Position numbers and translations under genes: made by a program
The notes under the pieces: generated by a model
What the model was told of the DNA's origin: nothing
The model's database searches: none
The model's input: only the letters and a program-made list of their open reading frames with translations
From: Atrina japonica
Taxonomy: Eukaryota; Mollusca; Bivalvia; Pterioida; Pinnidae
Direction of reading: 5' to 3'
Length of the DNA: 64,000 nucleotides
NCBI GenBank assembly: GCA_030159075.1
Contig: BROG01000937.1
Location: 1-64,000 of the forward strand
Shown here: positions 24,513 through 38,335 of the stretch, in pieces
How the letters are laid out: each line of letters starts with the position of its first letter
Position numbering within the stretch: the stretch's first letter is position 1

Positions 24513-25398
24513 AATGAGCATGTACAAAAAATGATATTGTGGTCAATATTCCTAGCGACCCCAAATCGGAAAGTTCGTAGACTTGCGTAGCCATTTGTTT
24601 TCGTCCAAATGGGACAAAACGATTTCAAGTTAATCCAATCTACCTGAATTTAGTAATTTTATTTATCTCTTTGAAGAAAACACAAAATAAAACGCTAAAA
24701 TAATCCGATTACTTCTGTGTCTACTTATAGTAATGCTGGTCAACTCGTACCCAAGTCAAATTGGCACCGAGTGATTTCGGCTCTTCGGAAATATGGAAAC
24801 CGGCATTAAGTATGTTTGAATCGGCACTTGGAAATAATCGTTTTGGCATGTGTTGATATTAATTAGGAACTTGAACATGTTCATAATGATACTAATAAAG
24901 ATTCATCTCAATTGTTTCTAAAAGATAATTTTATGAGCAAATCTAATAATTTAAGTAAAATTTCGAATTATTGAATTAACTTACATTTCATATATATATT
25001 TTTTAACTTTAAGCTTTTATTGCTAATTACTATCAAAACATTATATAACTTACTATATTACTATGACGTGATTAATCAACAGTTTGAAATATTCTCAGGC
25101 CTATCAAATGTACACGGGAAGTACTCTCGGCCAAATAAAATGAAAATTACCGATGTAGTAATTATATTTAATCATTAGAATTGCGAAAACTTTAAAGTAT
25201 TTAATAACACCAAAGTTATAGTTTTAGTTATAGTTGAATAATAGGATCCTGACATACGAAATCTTATATGTTATATGAAAATATGGTAGCATAAAAGTAT
25301 TCTTCTTTTAATTGTTGGGTAAGGTTTGCCACTCAGTCGGTCTAGGTCTTTGTTTGACTTGGTACGATTCGTCTTGCGTGCGAGTTTTCCTTGTAATT

Positions 25399-25506
<108 letters not shown>

Positions 25507-25560
25507 TATAGCATTATAAGCATTTTTTACATTAGTAAGATTCATGTTATTATCATGCAG

Positions 25561-25614
25561 GAAGCATGGAGCCGACGACAGTAGCGCAATTGATTACTAC
25601 GGAACGTCAGACAG
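25561..25614 (+). CDS. probable first coding exon of an unknown gene
   Basis: Acceptor ttatcatgcag at 25550-25560, ATG at 25566, open for 16 codons (M-E-P-T-T-V-A-Q-L-I-T-T-E-R-Q-T), then donor gtaaac at 25615, leaving phase 1. The context gaagcATGG is a good Kozak match. No downstream exon could be joined with confidence. No domain; function unknown. Confidence 0.4.
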
Positions 25615-26104
25615 GTAAACACTTTTTTATATATATATTTGTAACTAAATATAAAATGTTTAGGATTGTCAATATATATATATATTGCTTGCGAGGTGCT
25701 TCTCCGCACCAAAAGGGCGTAAATATTTCAACATATACATTCATTAACATTTTTATAACAATGATACAATGATCATTATTAAAGATGATCTATTTACAAC
25801 AGATCACAATATTATCAAATATTTCCGTAATGTGTCATTGTTATTGCACGTATGAATATTGCATAAAAGTAGTCTTCGAACCTCAGAACTTGTCCCTTGT
25901 GTATATCGTAGATTATTGTACCCTTTAAACTATAATGTTATGTAAATGGAAAACGAAAGTAGGATATATAATGAAAAGCTATATCACCCTGAGATAATTG
26001 TCGAAGCAAAAATATTTATAAAATATATACTTGAGATAAGGGGTCTGTCGTAGAATCTAATCTGCGTTGATATAATGTTTATGTGTTTGATAAAAATTAC
26101 TTCA

Positions 26105-26370
26105 AATTGTTTATTGTTGTTTAAAGTCACCTCAAGAATATTTCACTCATATGGAGACGTCACCAAATGCCGGTGAAAGACTTCAATTTTGGCCTATGCT
26201 CGGCACTAACGGCAATTGAGCAGTGAAGGTTCTTTAACGTGTGACACGGGACCTCGGTTTTTACTGTCTCGTCCGAAGGACAGGAAACTAACCTGCCGCC
26301 GGCTGGACCGAAACTCACGGCCTCGCGATCAAGAGTCGAGCGCTCTACCGACTGAGCCAGGCTGGCTCAA
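26105..26370 (-). repeat. tRNA-derived SINE, best-preserved copy
   Basis: On the minus strand the head reads gcctggctcagtcggtagag (A-box-like), then a B-box-like tttcggtcc. The body follows ('cctgccgccggctgg', 'gagacgtcacc') and ends in a T-rich tail at 26105. Such heads arise from tRNA genes. Confidence 0.85.
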
Positions 26371-26689
26371 TTATTTCAATTAACATTCAAAAGCATAGAC
26401 ATTACCCTTGTTGTCACACAAAATAATGTACATTTCTCAACCAGCACATTTCCATTGCCATCCACTTCTAGTAGACAATATTAATTTAAATGTATGACAA
26501 CGTGTTTTCTTTCTATTTCAAACAATCAGAAAACAGTATCGTTAATGACATGTCAAAATTACATTAATAAGTTAAAGCTAGATTTTCACCGTTAAACCTA
26601 GGTTTTCTCTAGTTATTCACCTTCCCCACTGTCAACTACCCACATTTAAGAAGTAATATTCCTTTTTCGCTGGCATATGAGTTTATATC

Positions 26690-28900
26690 TCACATAACAC
26701 TGCGACATTTAACTCCGGACACCACAAAGTCCAGACATTAGCTACCATTTCCATTGGAGCTGCAGAATTGTATTCTTGTGTGGATAGATGATGGTATTTA
26801 TTACCAATAACACATATACTAAAATTTAGGTTTTACCTGTTGATACCTGCAGAAATATTGATTTTCAAAGGTAAAAATCCCACGGGATTTTCGATGGGAT
26901 TTTCATTCCCACCAAAATCCCATGAGATAAATAATCCTATGGACAATTATTTCCAATTTGTAAATTCATGGGAGAAAAAATGTAGGAAATTACTGGGACT
27001 GATTTTCCTACAGGTCTATGTCTTCCATGACTTTTCATTTGTGGGATCATATTCACCATTACTTATGCTGTATGTATATGATGGTTGGGGAATTATGAAT
27101 GTACATGACTAATTACAAATGTAAAAAAATAGATCAAGTGTATTTGATTACTTCATATTCATTATTGAGTTTTAAAGGATTATTTTAACTACAAATTGAA
27201 AAATAAAGTTAATATTTATTCATTTATTCATATATTTATCTTCTTTGTATACATGTGAATGTTTTGTTTGGATTTGTTGATGTATTTTATGTACAACTTT
27301 ACTTATGATCAGGTATATTGTGTATGTCTGAAGTGTAATGTAAATATTTATGTGTTGTTTTGTGTGTAATGCGAGTTCAGTGTGCATGGTATTTGGCCAC
27401 CAGTAATCTAATATACTCCCTAGCCAGGTGGAGATAGAGGGTATATGTAAAAATCCTTGCCATTTGGCATAATAAAATGTGTTTAAAAATGTCCCATGCA
27501 TCTCATCTGTGATCATAAAATAAAAAAAACTTCATCTTGCTCATTGAAATTTAAGCATAGAAATTTGCCAGTTAAATATTTAAAACATTTATTCCTTGAA
27601 AAGTTCTTTACTTAAGTATCTACTTATCCAGCCTGTTAGGTTGACTTTTCATACTATTATCCTATTACCATGTAATAATGAATAGTTTTAAAGAAAATTC
27701 CTGTTTGAATTTCTGATAAATGTAATAAATAACGTAATTGTATAATTTATAATCGATGCAAAAACAATGTTATGTAATCTATCAGGATCCCATCTGTGCC
27801 CCATGCCCATGCCCCCCCCACCCCCCGCACCCCCCCCCCCCCCCCCCCCCCCAACTCTATTGGCAGAAATCGGATTATTGGACATTTACATGTCATACAT
27901 ATTGATCAGCGACTTGCCGTACATCAAATGCTGAACAATCATTAGTAATAAAAACATACATAATTTTCTCAAAAACAGTTTTAGTCTACATATTTTCTTT
28001 GCATCGTGGAACAGCTGATATGAATACCGGAAACAGGAACAAAACACCTATAATCCCCACCGAATTATTGTTCCTGATGCAAATGACTGACACATTAAAT
28101 TTTGTAACACAGGTAGGCCCAAAGAAATACTTCTATTCTAGTGTCAGAATCATGTTTGGTAACGTAGATATAGTAATGGAGTATTTTTGTTCACGCCTGA
28201 GTGACTAAGAGCGGTATCTTCATTCATCTCTCAAGTAGATACAGCTGATTACAAAATTACGTTTCCTTTAGGGTATAAGGCCTACTTTTCATGGTGTCTT
28301 CTCATTTAATCACCAAATCTCACTTATCCAACTTTCCTAGTAACTACAAGGTGTTAGGGTGGTAAAGTTTAAGTCAATGAAATCTTCTATCTTAGGAAAA
28401 ATCTGGAAAATTTGTTCCACCTAACTGTAAATTTATGTTTTGCTTTTGCATGTTTTATCTGTATTTAAATTTTCAGTGAGAATAATCAGTGTAACATAGA
28501 AAAAATGTAATTGTATAACTCATCTAATAATATAAAATAATGTATGATTCTTAACTCAATAAAGTTAAGAAAAAGTGAATATATAATGTAAATAATTGCT
28601 ACAAATTTTGGACCGTAATAATTAAATTTTAAGTCGGAGAGAATAAATTGTGATAGAGAGAGAAAAACAACAAAAACATGTATGTAAATTTTTAAAATCC
28701 ATAAGATAAAAAAATTATGGTTCTTAATTCAGTAACAAAGTTGAAAGAGAGAAAGAATTATATATATGAATAACTGCGTACTAATTGTGGATCGTAAGCA
28801 TTGAATTTTGAATTTTACTAAGTGAAGTGAAAAGGGGGAATATCAATAGTAGATTCAAGGGGGAGTTGCGAGGGTTGCTCAAGATATATGGAAAATGATA
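26690..28900 (+). repeat. complex non-coding repeat, copy a
   Basis: Matches 32030-33850 in the same direction ('ccatttccattggagc', 'taataacacatatactaaaat', 'gtatgtctgaagtgtaatg'). 28380-28900 matches 43960-44745 inverted. No protein family recognised. Contains a C31 tract near 27822-27852. Confidence 0.75.
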
Positions 28901-29099
28901 TAATATATACAATATAATTCTAATAAATTTGACAATTTTATTAAGTAAATTAATATTGTTAGAAGAAAAAAGTGTGTAATATTATGGGGGTAAATAATTT
29001 TTTCGTTCATCTTTGAGATTTTTACAACAAATGAACATATGAAATCCGTCACTAATATCTAACTTACTTAAGTTACACCTTCGTTCATCTCTAGGAATA

Positions 29100-29590
29100 T
29101 TTGACCATCTTCAATGGATAAACGATGGTTTGTTGTTCTAAATTTAGCAATAGTTTTAATTTTAGTAATATCTAGTGAAGATGAGATATAGGTCAGACAT
29201 TTAAATTCAAAATTCGTACATAAATTATAAATAATACGTTTGCTTGAATTATTACAGTCTGATAACCAGACTTAAATTAATCACACAATTCACTAACCAA
29301 GTTTGATTATGTTCATTTTGTGACAACTAGATATTGCTCAAACCACAATTATCAAGAATAGATTTTAAATTCAACATCCAATTTGTTTCAAAACCGTTTA
29401 GAAATTTCTTATACATTAGCAAGTACAATAAAAATGACATTTTTATTTCTTTTCCACTTAATAAGTTAGACAAAAAACTAACAATTCTTACGTTAATATT
29501 AACACCCAGTGGAACACTCCCTAATTCTCCATAAATCATAATACTAGGAGTGTTTTGTTTAAGATTCAACAAAAATCTGCAAAATTTCAA
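29100..29590 (-). pseudogene. non-LTR RT, C-terminal part
   Basis: 'GELGSVPLGVNINVRIVSF' (frame 29590-29327) is a typical post-thumb segment of these RTs. Further on, 'FRTTNHRLSIEDGQIF-RDER' (about 29110) precedes the usual zinc-binding C-terminus, which is decayed. Continuation of the element above. Confidence 0.65.
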
Positions 29591-29937
29591 ATGTACGTTT
29601 TGAATTATATCGATATTTCCTAAACCCCAGATTTCGCATCAATATAATAAAATTTGAAGAACAATTGTGTCAAATAGGTGTAGTTGATCAATAACAGACA
29701 GGTTGGGATTTCTAGCTTTCTTAAAAATTGTAAACATTGCTTTTTTGGCCTTCTTAAGGAAGTACCTTTTGGTTTCTTGAAAAGACCCTGATTTTGAAAA
29801 AAAAAAAAAACACCAAGATACTTAAAGTGATTTACAATCTCAACTTCATCACCATTGTAAGTTAAAACTATATTTCTGGAGTAACGTCCCTTGAAAAAAT
29901 AACAATTTTCGTTTTTTCGACATTAACAGACAATATT

Positions 29938-30660
29938 CTAACAAAAACAATCTAGCTGTTTTTGTAGGTCATCAGTAGAATCAGACATCAATACAGTATC
30001 ATCAACATATAAAATAATCACAATTTTCATAAATACATGCAGTTCCGCTTCAATTTCATTTGATATATATGAGGCACAATGTATATCAGACACTCTTTTT
30101 CTTGAAATATTTAATGCATTTAACTCATGAATATTTGATAGAGAGTCTACACAAAAATCGTCATGGTTCAATTCATAATCAGATATATCGTTTGTTTCAA
30201 AACAATCATCACAATTGCTAACTGTCGCATTAAAATCGCCAATTAAACATATTCTATTGTGAGATGAATTCAAATTAATAAATTCTCTTTCAATTTCATA
30301 AAAAGCGTCAGGTGAGCTATATACAGATCACTCAAGGGGGTGTACACAACACCAAATACACAATCATCTTGACAATTAAGAATATTGTTAACCCTAAACC
30401 ATTGAACATATTTACACTCTTTGTCAATAGGCGATATATAATCTGCTAAACAGTTTTTGTATCCAAACATAATGCCACCTGAACGATGGTTTGAAAAATT
30501 TTGCCTATGTTTGGCAACAAACGTAAAATCGGGTAAATAAATGTCATCTAAACAATCTAATTTCGTTTCATTGAAACACAAAATATCGTATGGTTGGACC
30601 AAGTCATTAAACTCAGGCTACTGAAGTCGTCGTTTAAGACCACATACATTGAGACAAATT
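29938..30660 (-). pseudogene. non-LTR AP-endonuclease joined to RT YVDD motif
   Basis: Endonuclease signatures: 'PYDILCFNETKLD' (catalytic N-E-T-K-L), 'HRSGGIMFGYKN' and 'NRICLIGDFNATVSNC' (G-D-F-N). Near 30050 the frame passes straight to 'ILYVDDTVLMSDS', the RT catalytic Y-V-D-D, so the rest of the fingers and palm is deleted. A frame break lies at about 30270-30300. Catalytic residues of the endonuclease are intact. Confidence 0.75.
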
Positions 30661-31225
30661 AACTTTCAATTATTTATAGAGTTACATGTACAATGCCATT
30701 AATATCATGCTCACATTTGCATCTGCAGATGCACCTCCGTGGTGGTCCTATTGCCGCTGGGCCTGTCCCGTTATCTCCGATTCACGTGAAGTACCTCCCG
30801 TTTGTCTGGACGGTTAAACATCGCTGCGCTCGGAGACTAAGTGACTAATCATTGGGTTTGAAGTAAAATTTGTATTACATGGTTGATTTTGTTGATGCAT
30901 GTTCATATTATTACCTTGAGGAGTAGAAAACAATGGTGCAGCATATTCCTTGTTACCTAGTATTGTGGAGTCTTGGCGTTCTGAGAATAGTTCAGTGCTT
31001 GAATAACAACTTTGTTTTGGTTTTCACTATCACTGCTTGTGTTATTTTCCTTTTTACGTTTCTCACCAGTTTTCTTCTTTTTCTTTGCCTTTTTCGGACT
31101 CACTGGGATCACAAACAAGTCTGCTCATGTTAGGTCACACAATTTCGACAAAACAACTGAAAAATAGTAAAATAATCCTAGAAAATTTTTCACAGGTAAA
31201 TTTTCGTGTAGCCAATGATTCACGC

Positions 31226-33850
31226 AACAGATAGGCCTATGAATAACCACCTGTACATGTAAATAATTACCATGTGTACGTGTAAATAAAAATGAGAGAA
31301 ATATGTTAAACTATATTTAAAAAATGAAAAACAAACAACTTATAAAAATGTCTTACTGCAAATTTCAGAACAAAACGGTAAAATTTTACTTAGGCCATAG
31401 GATAGTGATGGTTAGTTACACAGAGTATAAACAAACAATTGAATTGTTTAGTATTAATATACTTTAATGAAATATGTATTTTTTTTAAAGTTATCAAAAC
31501 ATTTTAAAAGCCATTTTCATCCATAACGTGTTTAATAAATTATGATTGTTAACAATATGTTACATACAATTTTTATATATTTTGAATTATTCTTTTATCA
31601 TCCCAGTGTTTTATTCATTTTTTTATTATGTGTTGGTCTTGGGGCATCTGTCCGTCCATTCGTCTTCAGCGCTGTCTCATTAGGGATAGCAAAAAAGTCA
31701 TTATTTTCAAGCATCGTCATGTAGTATTTCAAATTAGACAATAAAACTGAAATACATTTAATATTAAATGTAGCACATGCAGATTGATAAGTGACGGGGT
31801 AGGGATATGAATGTTCTCAAGTTATAGGTAAAACATGCAGTATAGTATAATGTATTTCTGGGGAGTGGGTTAGAACCCCACATGCCCCACTGAATGTGTC
31901 TTCCCATAACAATCCACAATATAGTAGGTTGAACATTCGGGCTGTTAACTGTTTAAGTTAAAAGTAAAAATATACATTTCAGGGGTGGGGCAGGACCCCC
32001 ACATACACCACTGAATATCAATAAACACTGCGAAAATTAACTCCGACATGACAAAGTCCGGACTTTTAGCTACCATTTCCATTGGAGCAGCATAATTTCT
32101 TTTTGTGGTAGATAGTGGGATTCAAAACCAATAACACATATACTAAAATTTAGGTTTTACCTGTTGATTTTCACTCCCACCAAAATCCCATGGGATAAAT
32201 AATCCTATGGACATTTTTTTCCCTTTAGTAAATTCATTGGAGAAAAAAATCCATTTAGGGAATTAGTGAGACTGATTTTAGCACAGGTTTTTGTCTCCCA
32301 TGACTTTTCATTTGTGAGATTATATTTACCATTACTGTATGTATATGATGGTTGCGGAATTATTTATATACATGACTATTTAGAAATGTAAAAATTCATT
32401 ATTGATTTTTAAAGGATTTTATAACTACAAATTGAAAAAATATTAATATTTATCTATTTAATTTAATTTTTTTAATTTTTAATTTTAATTTATGACTACA
32501 AATTGAAAAAAAAATGTTAATATTTATTTCTTTATTTAATTTTTTTTTTTAATTTTAATTTTATAACCACAAACTGAAAAGAAATTTTAATATTTATTTA
32601 TCTAAACCTTTTTTTATATACATATGAATGAATATTTTGTTTGGATTTGTTGATGTATTTTATGTACAACTTTACTTATAATCAGGTATATTGTGTATGT
32701 CTGAAGTGTAATGTAAATATTTATGTGTTGTTTTGTGTGTAATACGAGTGTAATAATCTAGTATACTCCCAGATGGAGAGGGATGGTATATGTAAAAATC
32801 CCCGTCATTTGCCATAATAAAATGTATTTAAAAATGTCGTATGCATCTCATTTGTAATCATAAAATAAAAAATAAAAATTCATAATGTTTATTGAAATCT
32901 AAGCATACAAATTTGCCAATTTAATATTTAAAACATTTATTCCTTGAAAAGTTCAAGCTCATCTTAATGTTTACTTATCCGGCCAGCTAGGTTGACTTTT
33001 CATACTATTATCCTATTACCATGTAATAATGAATATTTTTAAATCATTATCATTAATTTTAACAGTAATATTTCCAAATATTTAATTAATTCCTCATATA
33101 TATTTCTTAATTTATTTATATTTTGCTTTTATTCTAAGAGAATTCCCATTTGAATATCGGGTAAATGAAGTAAATAACTTAATTGTATATTTTATAATCG
33201 ATGCAAAAACATTGTTATGTAATCTATCAGGAACCCCACTGTGCCCATGAAACACCCCCCAACTCTATTGGCAGAAATCGGATCATTGTACATTTACATG
33301 TCATTTATTTTGATCAGCGACATACCATACATCCAATGCTGAACAATCATTAGTAAACAACATGTATAATTTTCTCAAAAACAGTTTTAGCTAACACAAC
33401 CTCCGATTATCGTGGAACAGCTTATACCGAAAACGGGAACAAAGCACCTAGTACATAATATAAAAAATCCCCACCGAACTATTTTCCGGATGCAAAAGTT
33501 TTGTAACACAAGTAGGCCCAAAGAAAACAATGCATTATTCGTATAAATTAAAAGCCTTACCAATTTATCCTTGAAAAACAACGGAAATTGTGACATTAGT
33601 AAGACAAAAATTTGTTTAGAAATTAGATGTAAAACCATAAATGCACGTTACCAGACATAAGTGACATATATTTTATGTGCAGATATAACTCGGTTTACTG
33701 GCAGTTCGAGAAGACTACTATTGAAAAACTATTATTATGGTCTAAAATCTACTTTATAGTAGCGAGTATTTTTGTCCACGCCTGACTGAGTGACTACCGC
33801 TATCTTATCCAACAGCGGTATCTTTAATCTCTTATCATGGTACGGACAGC
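31226..33850 (+). repeat. complex non-coding repeat, copy b
   Basis: 31226-31745 matches 41200-41745 inverted; 31855-32020 matches 39550-39720 inverted; 32030-33850 matches 26690-28250 directly. The most complete copy and gives the module order. Frames within it are shadows. Confidence 0.75.
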
Positions 33851-34597
33851 GGGTGGTCAAGCTACGGCTGGTCATAAAAGTACGTTCCCTATAGATATCC
33901 CGACATGATCTCACAATATTACCAGCAACGGTATATGGTTATAACACTCTCTGTAAATTTACCTGCTCATGGAAAATATATTTAGTTGAGTCACTGGATA
34001 CAGCAATCAGCTAATTACTTACATTATGAATATGACCAAGTAACAATGTAAATGAAAAAAAAAATAGATTAACTGAAGAAGTAAAATGCATAATTGTTAT
34101 TCTTAATTATGTAATTCATAATACAAGTTATATAAGTTTTTTATTTTAAATTTTAACAAAAAATAATGATTGTTTGATTTTAGATTTTATATAATTGGGA
34201 ATAATAATTATGAATTTTATCTGAATTGTATATTATTTTGGTAGATTTGCCACATTTTGTTTGTATATATAGTTAGAATCACTTTTATTATGATTTAATA
34301 AATACGGACTTTACCTTATAAAATATGCTTATAATCATATTTTAAGTTCCTTTGTTTACTCATATTTTTAACATAATGATAGTAATTACTCATCCCCAAA
34401 ATCAGATAAAATAATCACTTGATAGTGATTAATTTTTTCTGCATCAGAATCATTTGTATAAAATGATTTATTCCTCTGACATTGACAATGACAAAATTTT
34501 ACTCCCATATCAACTGTGTACAGTTATGTGGTGTAGAGAATATACATATAATTCTATACATCAGTAATACAAGAACTTTCACACATATTATATGTAA

Positions 34598-34990
34598 TTA
34601 AACTGGAGTTGAGACTCTCTCTTTAATAATACCCATACATTTTACAAGATTAAGAAGATTGTTGATTTTTACATTGAATATTTGATAAATGTTTAGAATA
34701 TTGGGGTTTCTACAAAAGTAATTTACTAAAGATTTGTTTCTATAAAGTTTAATAGTGTTATTTGTACATCTAAATAAATAGTGAAATTCATCACCTGGTT
34801 CTATAACATTACAAAAATTACAAATTCTTTCTTCTCTAAGGATACTATTCCATCTTCCCGCTTTGATTGGTTAATTTACATTCCATATTCTAAATATACA
34901 AAGATGGATATCAATTTTGAAAGGTATTTTTTCAGATATGTTTTTAATTCTAGATGATGTTTAAATATCCTGTAGATAAAACTTTTCACT
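34598..34990 (-). pseudogene. non-LTR RT C-terminal zinc-binding segment
   Basis: 'RWNSILREERICNFCNVIEP' with C-x2-C then 'DEFHYLFRC' (H-x4-C) is the end of bivalve non-LTR RT proteins. Frame ends at TAA 34598-34600. An isolated 3' end, 5'-truncated as is usual for such insertions; upstream frame is shifted. Confidence 0.75.
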
Positions 34991-35089
34991 TTATCAATAC
35001 TGGCTAAATTGTTGTTTAAGTCTATGACTATGAGAAAATGTATTTTCAACCATTATCACCTCCGAAAGGACTGTATACATAGGAATGAC

Positions 35090-36380
35090 CCTCCAGTAAT
35101 AAAATAAAATGTCCTGTACTCCCATATTGATTATTATACAATGCATTCCATCCAGTAGTCAAATACAGTTACATGTATATGTAAATTGTCCTGTGCACCC
35201 AAATAAAATGCATTTTCCAGAAATCAAATACATGTACATGTAAAATGTCTTCATATAAAATGTACCCCCCTCCTCAGAAATCAAATACACTGTACACAAA
35301 CAGCAGGGGCGAGGAAATCATATGCCCGACTTGCCCGACCGTTACGTTTACCGTCCGGACAAGTGATTTTTTTTCAGTTTGGTTGTACGTGGACATGCCA
35401 AGTGCATTCTAAAGAAAAAAAAACTAACTCTAGAGTTCAAAGTCTTGTTAAAGTATTTTTGTGAAAAAAATGTCAGTAAATATTGGACAAGTAAAAACCT
35501 ACTTCGGGCAACGAATTTGATTTTGCACTTACTTGCTCTGGGACAAGTGCATTAAAGTCATATTTCCACACCCCTGAACAGGTAACATGTCCTGTATACC
35601 CATATATAATGTAAACCCCCCCCCCTCCAGTAGTCAAATAAATGTAAAATAGCCTGTAGAGCCATATAAAATGCACCCCAGTAGTTAGATACATGTACAA
35701 AATCATGTAGAATGTCTTGTACATTCATATTAAATACACCCCAATGTCAAATACAAGTACTGAAATACATGTACATGTAAATATCCTATACATCCATTTA
35801 AAATGTACTCCTCCAGTAGTAAGATATTTGTAAAATGTTCTGTGCACCCATAACACACACCCCTAAATGAAATACATTGAAAGAATCCAGTGCACCAACA
35901 TGAAATCACCCTGCCACATTGAAAAACATGTAAAATGTCGTGTCAACTCATATATAAAATGTATCCCCTACTAGTACCGTAATCAAACACATAATATTCC
36001 CTGTACAGTCATATGAACTGTACCCCCCAATAATCACATACATATAATGTCCTGTACACCCACCCTTCCAAATGAAATACATGTCAACAGTCCTGTGCAC
36101 ACATATAAAATGCACCCACCAAATTAAATACATGTAATGTTCCATATAAATTGTACCCACCAGTAGTGAAATAAATGATGTTAAATGTCCTATATAATCG
36201 TATAAATTTAACAACAAACACCCCCTCGCATAGTCAAATACATGTAATATGTCCTGTTTAATCACATAAAATGTACTCCCAAGGAATCAAATACACGTAA
36301 AATGACTTGTGCACTTGAATAATATGCATTCCAAGAAATCAAGTCCATGTACAATCCCCTGTGCACCATATGAAATGCAG
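35090..36380. repeat. diverged minisatellite, about 60-70 bp period
   Basis: Roughly 18-20 degenerate units of the type 'tcaaatacatgtaaaatgtcctg' + 'tgcacccatataaaatg(ca/ta)ccccc'. Open frames across it (35473-35724, 35948-36265 minus) are artefacts of the period. Interrupted by an insert at 35304-35576. Confidence 0.85.
35304..35576. mobile_element. hAT-like MITE inside the minisatellite
   Basis: Ends caggggcgaggaaat and atttccacacccctg are inverted; the 273-bp interior lacks the minisatellite period. CAGGGG termini are typical of hAT elements; an 8-bp target duplication was not convincing. Confidence 0.55.
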
Positions 36381-37004
36381 CCTCTCCTAAAATTTGACAA
36401 TGCATACTTCAATTTTCTGTTTATCTAGCTGTCCGTGACCTTAAACTTTCTCAAAATGATTCCGGGATACTTCATAACAGCTATCCCGTATATCATGGTT
36501 TACAAAAAGTCAATAAATTTTAGGTTACATATTTGTACAAAATATGTTCCCTTTGTTACCCTATAGTGACTCATTTATTGCATGTTTTGTAGATAATATA
36601 CCTGTGGGATTTTCCTACGGCTACTTTGGGTCTGGTTTCAGCACATTTCCTTAAGCAAACATTTTTGCTTAGGGAAGGGCCTCTTCCAAAAATAAGCATA
36701 AATTCCCAATTTGGAATTTCAAAATAGAAAATAAAATATTTTCAAACAATGCCTTAAATTTAAGCTTTTATTTTTTAGTAAAAATATTGCATATTTTCCC
36801 AATTCTCCGGACCATGGACCAAGAATTTTGGAAGTGGGAAAATCCCTGATTATTAACAAAATTCGAAAGTTATCTGATCATTGGTCCATGATAGGAATTT
36901 TAAAGCAGTACCAAGTTGTCATTTTTTTACCCATAGTAATTTATATATATACATGTACATGTATAAATGTATGTATTTGTGATAGAAAGCCTTTGATTTT
37001 AGTG

Positions 37005-37324
37005 TACCGTACTCATCCCATTAAGCGGCCCATGTCCCTGTAAGTACCCCTCCCCATTTTTACATACGATTGGAAATTTCTTCTAGCTGGTTGACAAGGA
37101 GATGTGGACCTGAAAAACCATAAGTAACAGTTATTTGTAGCCCCCAGCAACTGAAGAATGTCGATAGATATCATCGGAAATAACTACAACAACTTAACCA
37201 ATCGGTGTCTTATAACAAATTAACTGTTTTACATCTATTTGATTATTAATTGGTCCCATTAAGTGCCCATCCCTTTTTCCTGATTTTTTAAGCACCCTGG
37301 TTGCTAAATGGGTTGAATACGGTA
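37005..37324. mobile_element. MITE with TACCGTA termini
   Basis: Left taccgtactcatcccattaag and right aaatgggttgaatacggta are inverted. 320 bp, no coding capacity. A TA target duplication is possible because the ends begin and finish with TA. Confidence 0.65.
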
Positions 37325-37469
37325 GTCTATATGGCTATTTTTTAAGGGAAAGAAAATAAACTTGTTTTGATATAGAAATTATCTCTCTTGAAATTTCCAT
37401 GTACAAAAAATGCAAAATTGTACAAAAAGCATTAATTTGTTTGATCTGACAGGGAGTGATTAAAATTTA

Positions 37470-37620
37470 GGAGGGCCTCCATGTCCTAATGCAGCTTACA
37501 TTAAACCACCTCTAAGTAACATGGACTCAATCCCTACTAGTTACTAAAATGATTATGTCAGAATGTTTGTAAATTTACTTGCAGCAAGGTACATTGTAAC
37601 TAGCTTATCTCTGCCATATG
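37470..37620 (+). repeat. SINE fragment
   Basis: Diverged match to the SINE at 2006-2240 ('gggcctcc', 'ggactcaatcccta' for the B box, 'agaatgtttgtaaatttact'). Abuts the PLE tail at 37620. Confidence 0.5.
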
Positions 37621-38335
37621 AAATATAAAAAAATCTCAGATACGAAAGTATAAATCAATAGAATGTTCAGGACATAGATATAAATCCGGTAAAAATGGAC
37701 AAACACAGACCTCTGGAAACGAAGAGGTGGGATCAGGTGCCATGGAGGAGTAAGCGTCCCCTGTCGACCGGTCACACCCACCGTGAGTCCACAGTCAAGT
37801 CCAATGAAACACGTGAGGAGTGAATCCTCGTAACAATTGGTACAGACGTCTCATCACCCGCCAACGAAAAGGCAACTCAACATTTCACCCAGCGAAACAG
37901 AGTAATCGCAAACAAGACTATTATACCGACCGTAAAATTTGCCGAACGTTGACATTAAACGCAGTTTTCGATATCCCTGTGTCAATAATTTGTCAGTGAG
38001 TAGTTTACCTCTTTATATGATATTTTTATATGTTGTACACGCCCTGGCATATCGGATCATTTGTGAAATATAAATAGGCGGGTGACTGAGGGATATTACT
38101 ACTTAAATGTGGAAAATTTACGATGGGAAAGCCGAAATCGTCGCGTTTGTCGTATAGCTTAGTTGCTAATTTCCCGTCTGTGTCTATATTAAAATGTCTA
38201 AATATGAAGTGTGTATGCTTTATTCTGTTGTATCTTTAATTTCTAGTTCGCTGGGATATATCGCATTGACATATGTATGAAAATTGTCATTATTAACTGA
38301 CAAAACGCCGTCGATATATCTAAATGTCAAATTAA
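37620..38335 (-). mobile_element. Penelope-like element, 5'-truncated
   Basis: Tail 37620-37830, then the C-terminal region of the RT. Sequence homology stops abruptly at 38335, just after the YIDD position ('cgccgtcgatatatc'). Decayed. Confidence 0.8.

Larger units (their letters stand above)
29030..31130 (-). mobile_element. non-LTR retrotransposon, internally deleted
   Basis: Reads right to left: a Lys-rich ORF1-like remnant (about 31130-30850), AP endonuclease, the RT catalytic region, then the C-terminal domain ('RTTNHRLSIEDGQIF', about 29110). Most of the RT is missing. Such elements insert by target-primed reverse transcription. Confidence 0.75.

Noticed and set aside
24354..24628. 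Long frames through (TA)n
   Set aside because: Y-I-Y-I repeats come from the microsatellite on both strands.
26340..26370. A functional tRNA gene
   Set aside because: A and B boxes are present, but the cloverleaf continues into SINE body and the acceptor stem does not close.
27688..27885. Gly-rich frame
   Set aside because: Translation of the poly(C) tract.
35473..36265. Minus-strand frames of 83 and 105 codons as membrane proteins
   Set aside because: Hydrophobic appearance results from the minisatellite unit repeating in frame.
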